From NCBI RefSeq assembly GCF_031458095.1, contig NZ_JAVDXU010000001.1:1302001-1366000 (forward strand): a stretch of DNA of 64,000 bases, given 5' to 3'. The stretch comes from Pelomonas saccharophila_A. GTDB lineage: Bacteria; Pseudomonadota; Gammaproteobacteria; Burkholderiales; Burkholderiaceae_C. The notes under the pieces are model-generated. The model ran no database searches. It was not told where the DNA came from and saw nothing but the letters and a program-made list of their open reading frames with translations. Below, one piece after another: positions 33,895 to 40,841 of this stretch; the first letter of the stretch is position 1, and each line of letters opens with the position of its first letter. The translations under genes were made by a program, and so were the position numbers.

Positions 33895-34575
33895 CTACGG
33901 TGACGTCCGGTTGATGCGGGCGAAATAGAGATTCAGCCCGGCGAAGCCGCCAACCATCTTGCCCGAGTCGGTGATGCTGTAGCAGTGCATGACGTCCGGC
34001 ATTGGCGAAGGGGCTGCCGGGATCGCGGCAATGGCTGCGTCGACGGCCTCCTCAATCGATACGCCCATGCCAAAGCCCTCCTCTGCCGAGTCCCCGACGA
34101 GGCTGGCCAAGGTCTTCGACACCTGCAAGCCCTTGATCTCGACCTGGTGGCTCCCTTGCGCATCGCGGATGAGGACGGTCTCCGGCCCCTTCGGATAAGC
34201 GACCATCACGGTGAAGTGGAACGGCCGCAGCGCAGGCGGCGTGATCTGTGGCGAGTAGACGAGGAAGTCGAAGGCGGGCGGGTAGATGCGAATGGGCGCC
34301 TGCCGGATGTCGGCAATCTCGTTGTAGTTGCCCAGCGTGCCCTGGGCCGTGATGAACAGCGCCGTGCCCAGCCGGAATGCCGTGTACTGCGCGCCGCTTC
34401 CGAACGCCTCCGAGTAGCCCGGCGGCGCGGCAGGGTAGCCGCCACCGTCTCTGGGCGCGGCTCGCGTCGCCTGGGCGCGGGCCGAGGGAATCGGGATGAA
34501 GGTGTCACCCAGCAACTTCATCAGCGGGGCCCAGGGCCAGTTGTCGCCCGGGTCACGGTTGGTCGAATCGCTCAT
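33895..34575 (-). CDS. Protein of unknown function between PHP and YciO genes
   Basis: 226 residues from ATG 34575, chosen because GGAGG lies six bases before it (an ATG two codons earlier would abut the ribosome site). No signal peptide. Sequence has FRLGTALFITAQGTLGNYNEIADI, RIYPPAFDFLVYSPQITPPALRPFHFTVMVAYPKGPETVLIRDAQG and MPDVMHCYSITDSGKM; beta-rich, soluble. I recognise no family. It runs opposite to its neighbours, and splits what is usually a contiguous PHP-YciO pair, so it may be an insertion. Confidence 0.7.
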   Translation of the reverse strand: MSDSTNRDPGDNWPWAPLMKLLGDTFIPIPSARAQATRAAPRDGGGYPAAPPGYSEAFGSGAQYTAFRLGTALFITAQGTLGNYNEIADIRQAPIRIYPPAFDFLVYSPQITPPALRPFHFTVMVAYPKGPETVLIRDAQGSHQVEIKGLQVSKTLASLVGDSAEEGFGMGVSIEEAVDAAIAAIPAAPSPMPDVMHCYSITDSGKMVGGFAGLNLYFARINRTSP

Positions 34576-34791
34576 AGCCATCCTCCACAGGTTCGTCGGC
34601 AGACCCGTCAAAGCAACACGCCTTGCATGATCACGATGCCGAACCGCAGGGATTGCAGCCCCCTTGAACAGCAGCGTCATCGTCAGAAATTGGTAGGCTG
34701 CAACCATTCGCAGGCTTGAGCGGTTACGGGCCACGGAGGCCGCCCCCGGATCTGCCGTCGGGAATCGCGCGGGCGGTATACGCTTGCGGAC
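34576..34791. other. Intergenic region, divergent promoters
   Basis: 216 bases between the starts of the unknown minus-strand protein and the YciO-like gene. It has no gene I can support. It should contain both promoters; no strong -35/-10 pair stands out. Confidence 0.5.
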
Positions 34792-35427
34792 ATGGCCCAG
34801 CTCTTCGAAGTCCACCCCGACAACCCGCAGCCGCGCTTCCTGCGCCAATGCGCCCAGATGCTGCAGGCCGGCGGCATCGGCGCGGTGCCGACGGACTCCA
34901 GCTATGCCTTTGTCTGCCATCTGAACGACAAGTCCGCCGCCGAGGCCCTGCGCCGCGTGCGCGGCGTGGACGACAAGCACCACCTGACCCTGCTGTGCCG
35001 TGACCTGTCGGAGCTGGCCACCTATGCCATGGTGGACAACCGCCAATACCGCCTGCTGAAGCTGGCCACACCCGGCGCCTACACCTTCATCCTGCCGGCG
35101 ACCAAGGAAGTGCCGCGGCGGCTCTCCCACCCGAGCCGGCGCACCATCGGCCTGCGCGTGCCCGAGCACAAGGTCATCCAGGAGCTGCTGGCCCTGTTCG
35201 GCGAGCCGCTGCTGTCGACGACGCTGATCCCGCCGGGCGAGACCGAGCCGATGAACGACGCCGCCGACGTCTGCGATCGCCTGGACCGCCAGCTGCAGTT
35301 CGTGCTGGACGCCGGCGCCTGCCCGGCACAGCCGACCACGGTACTGGACCTCAGCCAGGGCGACGAGCCGGTGCTGGTGCGCCAGGGGCGCGGCGATCTG
35401 ACCCGTCTGGGCCTGCAGCTGGACTGA
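34792..35427 (+). CDS. YciO/Sua5/YrdC-family protein (L-threonylcarbamoyladenylate synthase-like)
   Basis: 211 residues. Seen: GGIGAVPTDSSYAFVCHLNDKSAAEALRRVRGVDDKHHLTLLCRDLSELATYA, LATPGAYTFILPATKEVPRRL and RRTIGLRVPEHKV, the YrdC-fold nucleotide- and RNA-binding signatures. It matches the YciO subgroup rather than TsaC proper: longer N-terminus and DDKHHLTL instead of KRP. YciO is a weak paralogue of the t6A-tRNA enzyme and its physiological role is uncertain. Convergent, one base from the DUF4259-like gene's stop. Confidence 0.88.
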   Translation: MAQLFEVHPDNPQPRFLRQCAQMLQAGGIGAVPTDSSYAFVCHLNDKSAAEALRRVRGVDDKHHLTLLCRDLSELATYAMVDNRQYRLLKLATPGAYTFILPATKEVPRRLSHPSRRTIGLRVPEHKVIQELLALFGEPLLSTTLIPPGETEPMNDAADVCDRLDRQLQFVLDAGACPAQPTTVLDLSQGDEPVLVRQGRGDLTRLGLQLD

Positions 35428-35428
35428 T

Positions 35429-36691
35429 TCAGGCCAGGCCGGCCGCCTTCAGCTCGCCGATCAACAGCGCGTTGTCCGGTCTCGGCAGCAGCGGCTGCAC
35501 GGCGTTCACCACGTCGCGTGCGTCCTCGCCGCGGCCGGCCTGCTGCAGGGCCAGCGCCCACCAGCCGGCAGCGACACCGAAGATGCCCCAGACGGCCGAC
35601 ATGGTGGCACTCTGGGCCGCCCAGCCCTCGACCCGCGGCGTCAGCAGCTCCAGCGCGTCGGGCTGCGCCTCGCGCACGGCCAGGATGCCGCGCACGAGAG
35701 CCACCCAGGGGGCGAAACCCGGGTTGTCGAACAGCCCGGCATGCTCGGCCAGCAGCGCCCGGGCGGCCTGCACCGAGCCGCAGCTCGCCTCCCTCAGCGC
35801 GCGGTCCAGCCGTTGCATGGCAACGCCCTGGCCCGCGGCGATGAGGCGGTCGCGCAGCTGTTCGGCTTGAGCCTCGGCGCCGGCGGCCTGGAAGACGCTC
35901 ATGCAGCGGCTGTCGAAGGTGCCCGGCGCCAGCGCCTCGGCCGCCTCCCGCCAAGGTTCGAGCGCGGCCAGGGCCTCGTCCAGCCGGCCCTCGGCGGCCC
36001 AGGTCTTGGCTTCGCGCACCGCGAGGTCCCACAGCGTCTTGGCGTCGGTGGCCGGGTCCATCAGGGGCCGCAGTCGGGAGATGCCTTCGCGCACCGCGGC
36101 GGCTTCACCCAGGGCTTCGGCACCGACCACGGCCGAGAACAACTGGGACCTCGCCACGGCGGCCAGCGGACCTTGGGCCAGCTCCGGCGGCGGGAAGTCC
36201 GGCAGCGCAAAGCCCAGGCCCTGGATGCGCCGCACCAGCTTGGCGATTTCATCCCGCACCGGCACGGCTGCCAACGGCTGTGGCGGGGCCAGCAAGCGGT
36301 GGCGCAGATGGGCGACCGAGGCCAGCCAGTCCTCGCCGCTGTCGCTCTCCTCCCACAGCTCCTTCAGTTCGGAATCTTCACCCGTGATGCGCTCGAGCAC
36401 GGCCAGCGCCTGCTTCACGAGGGCCTCGGGCGGGACCAGCCGCGTGCGCGCGATCCAGTCTTCGGCGACTTCGGGGCAGCTCTCTTCCCCGCCGTGGCCG
36501 CGCAAGTGGGCGATCAGCTCGGTGGCCGCCAGGGCTTCGGTGGCCTGAGGCGCTTCCAGATAGCCCTCGCCGTCGTCGAGGACGGCTTGCAGCGCCGCCT
36601 CGATCAACGACAGGTCGTCAACCTCCTCCAGGCCATGGACCCAGTCGAGGGCGTCGTCGTTGCCGAAGGCTTCGTGGCTCCAGGCTCCCAT
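35429..36691 (-). CDS. DUF4259-domain protein with alpha-helical repeats
   Basis: 420 residues from ATG 36691. The N-terminal ~130 residues (MGAWSHEAFGNDDALDWVHGLEEV...) match the DUF4259 pattern. The remainder is Ala/Leu-rich helical hairpins of TPR-like character (AKTWAAEGRLDEALAALEPW, LREASCGSVQAARALLAEHAG, ALQQAGRGEDARDVVNAVQP). No signal peptide. Function is unknown; the repeats suggest protein-protein contacts. The upstream extension to 36886 is a shadow frame. Confidence 0.8.
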   Translation of the reverse strand: MGAWSHEAFGNDDALDWVHGLEEVDDLSLIEAALQAVLDDGEGYLEAPQATEALAATELIAHLRGHGGEESCPEVAEDWIARTRLVPPEALVKQALAVLERITGEDSELKELWEESDSGEDWLASVAHLRHRLLAPPQPLAAVPVRDEIAKLVRRIQGLGFALPDFPPPELAQGPLAAVARSQLFSAVVGAEALGEAAAVREGISRLRPLMDPATDAKTLWDLAVREAKTWAAEGRLDEALAALEPWREAAEALAPGTFDSRCMSVFQAAGAEAQAEQLRDRLIAAGQGVAMQRLDRALREASCGSVQAARALLAEHAGLFDNPGFAPWVALVRGILAVREAQPDALELLTPRVEGWAAQSATMSAVWGIFGVAAGWWALALQQAGRGEDARDVVNAVQPLLPRPDNALLIGELKAAGLA

Positions 36692-36921
36692 GGCGGCTGA
36701 CCGGATAGCCCGGCGTGGTGGTGATGGGCCGCAGTGTAGGAAGCCGCCAGCTCGGCCTTGCCGGCCATATTCACACCGTCGGTTCATCCACCACGCCTGC
36801 AGTTCATCCCGCGCGGCTGGCGCTTGATCGCAGAGCCCTGGAAGCACTCGGGTCCATTGCCGAAACTGACGCCATCGAACAAGCAATCACGCTTCTCGAA
36901 CCCCAGTCAACGGAGTCCATC

Positions 36922-37191
36922 ATGAGCCTGCAAACCGCCCTTACCGCCGCCGTCCTGGCCTTCTCGGCCGTCGCCGCCCAGGCCGCACCCCAGCCCACCG
37001 TCAAGCTGGAACGCGTCGTCGTCACCGGCAAGGCCGTCCGCGAAGTGGCACAGCTGCCGCGCGTCGTCGTGACCGGCTATGCCCAGCGTGAAGTGGCCCA
37101 ACTGCCGCGCGTTGTCATCACCGGCTACAGCGAAGCCACCCTGGCCCGCCAGACCCTGGCCGCCGCCAGGACCACCGCCAAGCGCGGCTGA
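36922..37191 (+). CDS. Small exported protein with three 16-residue repeats
   Basis: 89 residues. Signal peptide MSLQTALTAAVLAFSAVAAQA with cleavage before APQPTVK. The mature part is three tandem 16-residue units starting at residues 29, 45 and 61: LERVVVTGKAVREVAQ, LPRVVVTGYAQREVAQ and LPRVVITGYSEATLAR, ending in a basic tail AKRG. Pattern LPRVVVTG(K/Y). No cysteines. The family is not known to me; short VVVTG strings also occur near the N-terminus of TonB-dependent receptors, but no receptor is present. Start ATG 36922; CGGAG lies eight bases upstream. Duplicated at 37510 with one repeat fewer. Confidence 0.75.
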   Translation: MSLQTALTAAVLAFSAVAAQAAPQPTVKLERVVVTGKAVREVAQLPRVVVTGYAQREVAQLPRVVITGYSEATLARQTLAAARTTAKRG

Positions 37192-37238
37192 GCAAGCGTC
37201 GTCGAGATATGCGAATGACGTCTTTGAATCCCATCGCC

Positions 37239-37289
37239 ACCGAGCCGAGTCGCCAGCGCTGCTGAGCAGCGTTGCCGACTCGGCTCGGT
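37239..37289 (+). terminator. Long terminator-like hairpin after first repeat-protein gene
   Basis: Perfect 14-base arms ACCGAGCCGAGTCG and CGACTCGGCTCGGT, with an inner hairpin CGCTGCT-G-AGCAGCG. Its near copy follows the second gene. It may also protect the 3' end of the mRNA. Confidence 0.7.
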
Positions 37290-37303
37290 CTTTGGCCCTC
37301 GTG

Positions 37304-37325
37304 AGCCGCCCTCGGGCGGCTTTTT
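37304..37325 (+). terminator. Rho-independent terminator
   Basis: AGCCGCC-CTCG-GGCGGCT stem with a four-base loop followed by TTTT. A textbook intrinsic terminator that ends the first small-gene transcript before the second unit's leader. Confidence 0.85.
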
Positions 37326-37509
37326 CATTCCGAGTGCAGCCCGGGGCAGGAAGGTGATCCAGCCGCAGCCTGTCCGCCGCGCCTGCAGTTCATCCAGCGC
37401 GGCCAGCGCTTGATCGCAGGGCCATGGAAAGGCCCGCCGCCATTGCCGAAACTGACTCCATCGAACAAGCAATCACGCGGTTCGAAACCCCAGCAAAACG
37501 GAGTCCATC

Positions 37510-37734
37510 ATGAGCCTGCAAACCGTCCTTACCGCCGCTGTCCTGGCCCTCTCGGCTGTCGCCGCCCAGGCCGCGCCCCAACCCACCGTCAAGCTGGAAC
37601 GCGTCGTCGTCACCGGCAAGGCCGCCCGCGAAGTGGCGCAACTGCCGCGCGTCGTCGTCACCGGCTACAGCGAAGCCACCCTGCTGCGCCAAGCCACGCT
37701 GGCTGCCGCCAAGACCTCCGCGAAGCGCGGCTGA
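37510..37734 (+). CDS. Small exported protein with two 16-residue repeats (paralogue)
   Basis: 74 residues. Same signal peptide as its neighbour (MSLQTVLTAAVLALSAVAAQA), same APQPTVK junction, two repeat units at 29-44 and 45-60 (LERVVVTGKAAREVAQ, LPRVVVTGYSEATLLR) and the same basic end (SAKRG). One internal 16-residue unit is missing compared with the first copy, which explains the length difference. CGGAG eight bases before ATG 37510. Most substitutions between the copies are conservative or silent, suggesting selection on the protein. The function is unknown. Confidence 0.75.
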   Translation: MSLQTVLTAAVLALSAVAAQAAPQPTVKLERVVVTGKAAREVAQLPRVVVTGYSEATLLRQATLAAAKTSAKRG

Positions 37735-37782
37735 CGCAGGCGTCGACCGGACATGCGAATGACGCCTTTGATTTCCACCGCC

Positions 37783-37834
37783 GCCGAGCCGAGTCGCCAG
37801 CGCTGCTGAGTCAGCACTGCCGACTCGGCTCGGC
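37783..37834 (+). terminator. Terminator hairpin after second repeat-protein gene
   Basis: Perfect 14-base arms GCCGAGCCGAGTCG and CGACTCGGCTCGGC with an inner CTGCTGAGTCAGCA structure, followed by CCTTGTTTCTTTC. The copy of the hairpin at 37239, here with a T-rich tail. It lies just before the convergent glutaredoxin-like gene's stop. Confidence 0.75.
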
Positions 37835-37845
37835 CCTTGTTTCTT

Positions 37846-38193
37846 TCAAGACTTCACGATCTCGATGATGCGCTCGCGATCGAAGCCCAGCACCTGCTGG
37901 CCGCGCACGATCAGCGTGGGCGTGCCCAAGCCGCCCTGGGCCCGGTAATCGGCCATGCATTGCTCATCGCGCTCGATGAAGCATTCGCTGAAGGCCACAC
38001 CCTCTTCCTGCATCCAGTGCCTTGCCGCCGTGCACCAGCCGCAGGTTTCGGACGAGATCATGCGGATGTCGCCGGGCTTGACACGCTCGGCCAGCAGTTC
38101 GCCGTCTTCAGCAGACACATGGCTGCGCCAGGCCCAGGAGGCCGCGGCGGCCACGGCGATGACGACGAGCAGGGAGCGCGGTGGCAGGTTCAT
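37846..38193 (-). CDS. Membrane-anchored glutaredoxin-like protein
   Basis: 115 residues. N-terminal membrane anchor or signal (about 7-22), then a glutaredoxin fold with redox motif CGWC (Cys51, Cys54 approximately), and the cis-proline loop LGTPTLIV. Likely a periplasm-facing thiol-disulfide protein. It lies 21 bases downstream of ppk2 on the same strand and so is probably cotranscribed with it. The substrate is unknown. Confidence 0.85.
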   Translation of the reverse strand: MNLPPRSLLVVIAVAAAASWAWRSHVSAEDGELLAERVKPGDIRMISSETCGWCTAARHWMQEEGVAFSECFIERDEQCMADYRAQGGLGTPTLIVRGQQVLGFDRERIIEIVKS

Positions 38194-38214
38194 GCCGCCA
38201 TTGTCCGACGCCTC

Positions 38215-39120
38215 TCAATACACCTCGGGCACGATGAGGTTCTGCGGCACCGGATGGCGGATGTAGTCCTCGCGGCGCTCGCGCGGCGGCAGCTCGACGT
38301 CGGCATGCGGCACCTCCCGGTAGGGCATCTGCGACAGCAGATGGCTGATGCAGTTCAGGCGCGCGCGCTTCTTGTCGTCGGCCGGCACCACCCACCACGG
38401 CGACTCGGGAATGTGGGTGCGCTCCAGCATCACCTCCTTGGCCTTGGTGTACTCCTCCCAGCGGCGGCGCGACTCCAGGTCCATGGGGCTGAGCTTCCAC
38501 TGCTTGAGCGGATCGTGGATGCGGCCGAGGAAGCGCACCCGCTGCTCGTCGTCGCTGATCGAGAACCAGTACTTGATCAGCTGGATGCCCGAGCGCTGCA
38601 GCATGCGCTCGAACTCGGGCGCGGAGCGGAAGAACTCCTCGTACTGCTCGTCGGTGCAGAAGCCCATCACGCGCTCGACGCCGGCGCGGTTGTACCAGCT
38701 GCGGTCGAACAGCACGATCTCGCCGGCGGCCGGCAGATGCGAGACATAGCGCTGGAAATACCACTGCGTGCGCTCGCGGTCGTTGGGTGCCGGCAGGGCA
38801 GCGACGCGGCAGACGCGCGGGTTCAGCCGCTGCGTGATGCGCTTGATGACGCCGCCCTTGCCCGCCGCGTCGCGTCCCTCGAACAGGATGACGACCTTGT
38901 GGCCCGTGTGCTGCACCCAGTCCTGCAGCTTGACGAGCTCGCTCTGCAGCCGGAACAGCTCGCGGAAATAGCGCTTGCGCTCCAGGCCGTCTCCGGCCGG
39001 CGCATCGCTGGCCATGACGCCATGGTCGCGGTCCTCGAGTTCGAGCTCCAGCTCTTCGTCGAAATCGTCCTGCAGGTCGCGGTGAATGCGCTTCACCAGT
39101 TCGTCATCGATGTGGCTCAC
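38215..39120 (-). CDS. ppk2: Polyphosphate kinase 2 family protein
   Basis: 301 residues. PPK2 enzymes use polyphosphate to phosphorylate nucleoside mono- or diphosphates. Seen: Walker A FEGRDAAGKGG at 80-90, Walker B/lid FDRSWYNRAGVERVMGF (Asp139, Arg140), then the helical lid DDEQRVRFLGRIHDPLKQWKLSPMDLESRRRWEEYTKAKE. The sequence class (HDPLKQWKLSPMD) fits the single-domain class I PPK2. Start GTG 39120 gives MSHIDDELVKRIHRDL; no ATG lies close by. Diverges from blaI. Complements ppk1 and ppx elsewhere in this window. Confidence 0.94.
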   Translation of the reverse strand: MSHIDDELVKRIHRDLQDDFDEELELELEDRDHGVMASDAPAGDGLERKRYFRELFRLQSELVKLQDWVQHTGHKVVILFEGRDAAGKGGVIKRITQRLNPRVCRVAALPAPNDRERTQWYFQRYVSHLPAAGEIVLFDRSWYNRAGVERVMGFCTDEQYEEFFRSAPEFERMLQRSGIQLIKYWFSISDDEQRVRFLGRIHDPLKQWKLSPMDLESRRRWEEYTKAKEVMLERTHIPESPWWVVPADDKKRARLNCISHLLSQMPYREVPHADVELPPRERREDYIRHPVPQNLIVPEVY

Positions 39121-39197
39121 GACGGCTCCCGGCCGCAACGGCGGCGCTAAGCGCCAGCCTACGCCGGTGCCGTGGCGGGCCTGTGACAAACCCGTAC

Positions 39198-39252
39198 TTG
39201 ACGACATCGTTTACAGGCGTAATCATTCGCCATCGTTTACACACGTAATCAT
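39198..39252 (+). promoter_or_regulatory. Promoter with two BlaI-type operator copies
   Basis: -35-like TTGACG (39198-39203), 16-base spacer and -10-like TAATCA (39220-39225). Overlapping it are two near-identical 22-base direct copies starting CATCGTTTACA and ending CGTAATCAT, at 39205-39226 and 39231-39252. Each contains TTAC-N4-GTAA symmetry, like the TACA/TGTA sites of BlaI, MecI and CopY repressors. The second copy runs into the start codon. Autorepression of the BlaI-M56 operon is the direct inference. Confidence 0.7.
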
Positions 39253-39631
39253 GAACAAAGCGCCCCACCCCATCAGTGATGCCGAGGCCCAGGTCATGCG
39301 CCAGCTGTGGCAGCGCGCGCCGCAGGCGGCCGACGAGATCGCCGCGGCCCTCGGCCCCCAGCAGGGCTGGGCCCTGGCCACCGTCAAGACGCTGCTGAAC
39401 CGCCTGCTGAAGAAGGGCGCCATCACGGCCGAGCGCGACGGCCGGCGCTTTCTCTACGTGCCGGCCATTCCCGAAGACGCCTGGGTGGCCGACACCGGCC
39501 TGTCGTTGATCGACCGCCTGTTCGGCGGGCGGCTGGCGCCGCTGGTGGCCCAGTTCGCGTCGGAGCGCAAGCTCAGCGCCGACGACCTGGCTGCACTGAA
39601 GGCCCTGCTGAAGGAGCAGGAGCGTGGCTGA
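39251..39631 (+). CDS. blaI: BlaI/MecI/CopY-family repressor
   Basis: 126 residues. Winged-helix repressor: ISDAEAQVMRQLWQRAPQAADEIAAALG, then the recognition region WALATVKTLLNRLLKKGAITAERDGRRFLYVPAI, then a dimerisation tail. In BlaI/BlaR1 systems the membrane peptidase cleaves or triggers cleavage of the repressor to open the operon. Start ATG 39251 sits inside the second operator copy. It overlaps the next gene by eight bases, and heads an operon of three M56 peptidases. No beta-lactamase gene follows, so the regulated output is unknown. Confidence 0.93.
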   Translation: MNKAPHPISDAEAQVMRQLWQRAPQAADEIAAALGPQQGWALATVKTLLNRLLKKGAITAERDGRRFLYVPAIPEDAWVADTGLSLIDRLFGGRLAPLVAQFASERKLSADDLAALKALLKEQERG

Positions 39632-40841
39632 GGGCGCCTGGCTGTCGTGGCTGGGCCAGCAGGCCTTGCTGCTGAGCGCGGCCGTGCTGCTGCTGGCGTT
39701 GGCCCGCCCGCTGCTGAAGCGCCAGGGCGCAGGCCTTGTCTACGCCGCCTGGCTGCTGGTGCCCGCTCTGCTGCTGACGCCCCTCCTGCCCCGCCCGGCG
39801 CCGCAGCAGGAACCCCTCCCCCTGGTGCTCGGCGCGGCCGGCCTCGATGCCCATGCCACCCTGCCGACATGGAGCCGGCCGGCGCCCGATCAGGGCTCGC
39901 TCTGGCTGATGTTTTGGCTGATGCTCTGGCTGGCCGGCGCGGCCTTGTCGCTGGCACTGCAGCTGCGCCACCAGTGGCGGCTGCAACGCCACGGCAGCCG
40001 CCTGCCTGCCGGCCACAGTCCCGCCCTGATCGGGCTGCTGCGCCCACGCGTGCAGCTGCCGCTGGACTTCGAGGCGCGCTTCGGCGCCACCGAGCGCGCC
40101 CTGATCCTGGCCCATGAAGACGTGCACCGCAGCCGGCACGACAACCTTTGGAATCTGCTGGCCGGCCTGCTCGTCGCCCTGCACTGGTGGAACCCTCTGG
40201 CGCACTGGGCTTGGCGGCGCATGCAGACCGACCAGGAGCTGTCCTGCGACGCCGCCGTCCTCGCCTCCCGGCCCGGTGACCGGCCCGTCTACGCCCGCGC
40301 CCTGCTGCTGGCTCATGGCCTGGATGCCCGGGCCGCCCCCCTGGCCAGCCGCTGGAGTTCCCACCACCCCCTCATCGAAAGAATCGCCATGCTGAACCGC
40401 CCCCGCTCTGCCACCTCACGCGGCCGCAACGTGCTGGCTGCCTCGCTGCTGGCCCTGACCGGCCTCGTCTACGCCGCCCAGGCCGCCGACGTCCCGGCGC
40501 CGCGCGAGTACCAGGCCGTGACCGTCGACCTGCAATGGCAGGACGCTGCCGGCCGCACCCAGGGCCATTGGCCCGTCACCCTGCCCTGGCACTTCTTCGT
40601 GACCAACCAGCCCTTCGTCTTCTCGCCGCCGTCGACGGCCCAGCCGCTGGAGGTGGTGCTGCGCGGCAGCCAGCTCCCGGATGGCCGCAGGCAGCTCACG
40701 GCCGCTGTGCGCGACCGCAAGACGCAGGACACGCTGAGCGCCGAGCAGGCCCTGGCCGAAGGCGCTGCGGCCAGCGCGGAAGTCGCCGCGCCGGCCCAGG
40801 CCGGCAGCGGCCGGCTGGTGTTCAAGTTCCTGCAGCCATGA
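39624..40841 (+). CDS. BlaR1-type M56 membrane metallopeptidase, copy 1
   Basis: 405 residues, start GTG 39624 (the frame MAEGAWLSWLGQQALLLSA). Four or so membrane helices; zinc-peptidase motif LAHEDVHRSRHD with His164, Glu165, His168 and likely third ligand Glu205 in TDQELSCDAAVLA. After a final TM near 275-290 comes a ~115-residue periplasmic beta-rich domain (YQAVTVDLQWQDAAGRTQGHWPVTLPWHFF...), which is not the penicillin-binding sensor of classic BlaR1. It probably senses an envelope signal and inactivates BlaI. Overlaps copy 2 by four bases. Confidence 0.9.
   Translation: MAEGAWLSWLGQQALLLSAAVLLLALARPLLKRQGAGLVYAAWLLVPALLLTPLLPRPAPQQEPLPLVLGAAGLDAHATLPTWSRPAPDQGSLWLMFWLMLWLAGAALSLALQLRHQWRLQRHGSRLPAGHSPALIGLLRPRVQLPLDFEARFGATERALILAHEDVHRSRHDNLWNLLAGLLVALHWWNPLAHWAWRRMQTDQELSCDAAVLASRPGDRPVYARALLLAHGLDARAAPLASRWSSHHPLIERIAMLNRPRSATSRGRNVLAASLLALTGLVYAAQAADVPAPREYQAVTVDLQWQDAAGRTQGHWPVTLPWHFFVTNQPFVFSPPSTAQPLEVVLRGSQLPDGRRQLTAAVRDRKTQDTLSAEQALAEGAAASAEVAAPAQAGSGRLVFKFLQP

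Larger units (their letters stand above)
36794..37289 (+). repeat. Tandem duplication, unit 1
   Basis: Contains a leader beginning CGCCTGCAGTTCATCC, the first small repeat-protein gene and a long terminator hairpin. The same leader, gene and hairpin recur at 37380-37834 (offset 586 bases). The leaders share long blocks such as ATTGCCGAAACTGAC, ATCGAACAAGCAATCACG and GGAGTCCATCATGAGCCTG. Confidence 0.85.
37192..37509. other. Spacer between the two repeat-protein genes
   Basis: 318 bases without a gene: the long hairpin (37239-37289), the intrinsic terminator (37304-37325), about 50 unrelated bases, then the duplicated leader of unit 2 from 37380. The leader probably holds the promoter; no clear -35/-10 is visible. 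Confidence 0.7.
37380..37834 (+). repeat. Tandem duplication, unit 2
   Basis: Second copy of leader, small gene and hairpin. It differs from unit 1 mainly by the loss of one 48-base repeat inside the gene and by scattered substitutions, so the copies have diverged but keep frame, signal peptide and terminator. Confidence 0.85.

Noticed and set aside
37192..37509. A non-coding RNA gene in the spacer
   Set aside because: The hairpins are adequately explained as terminators; I see no independent promoter inside the spacer apart from the duplicated leader.
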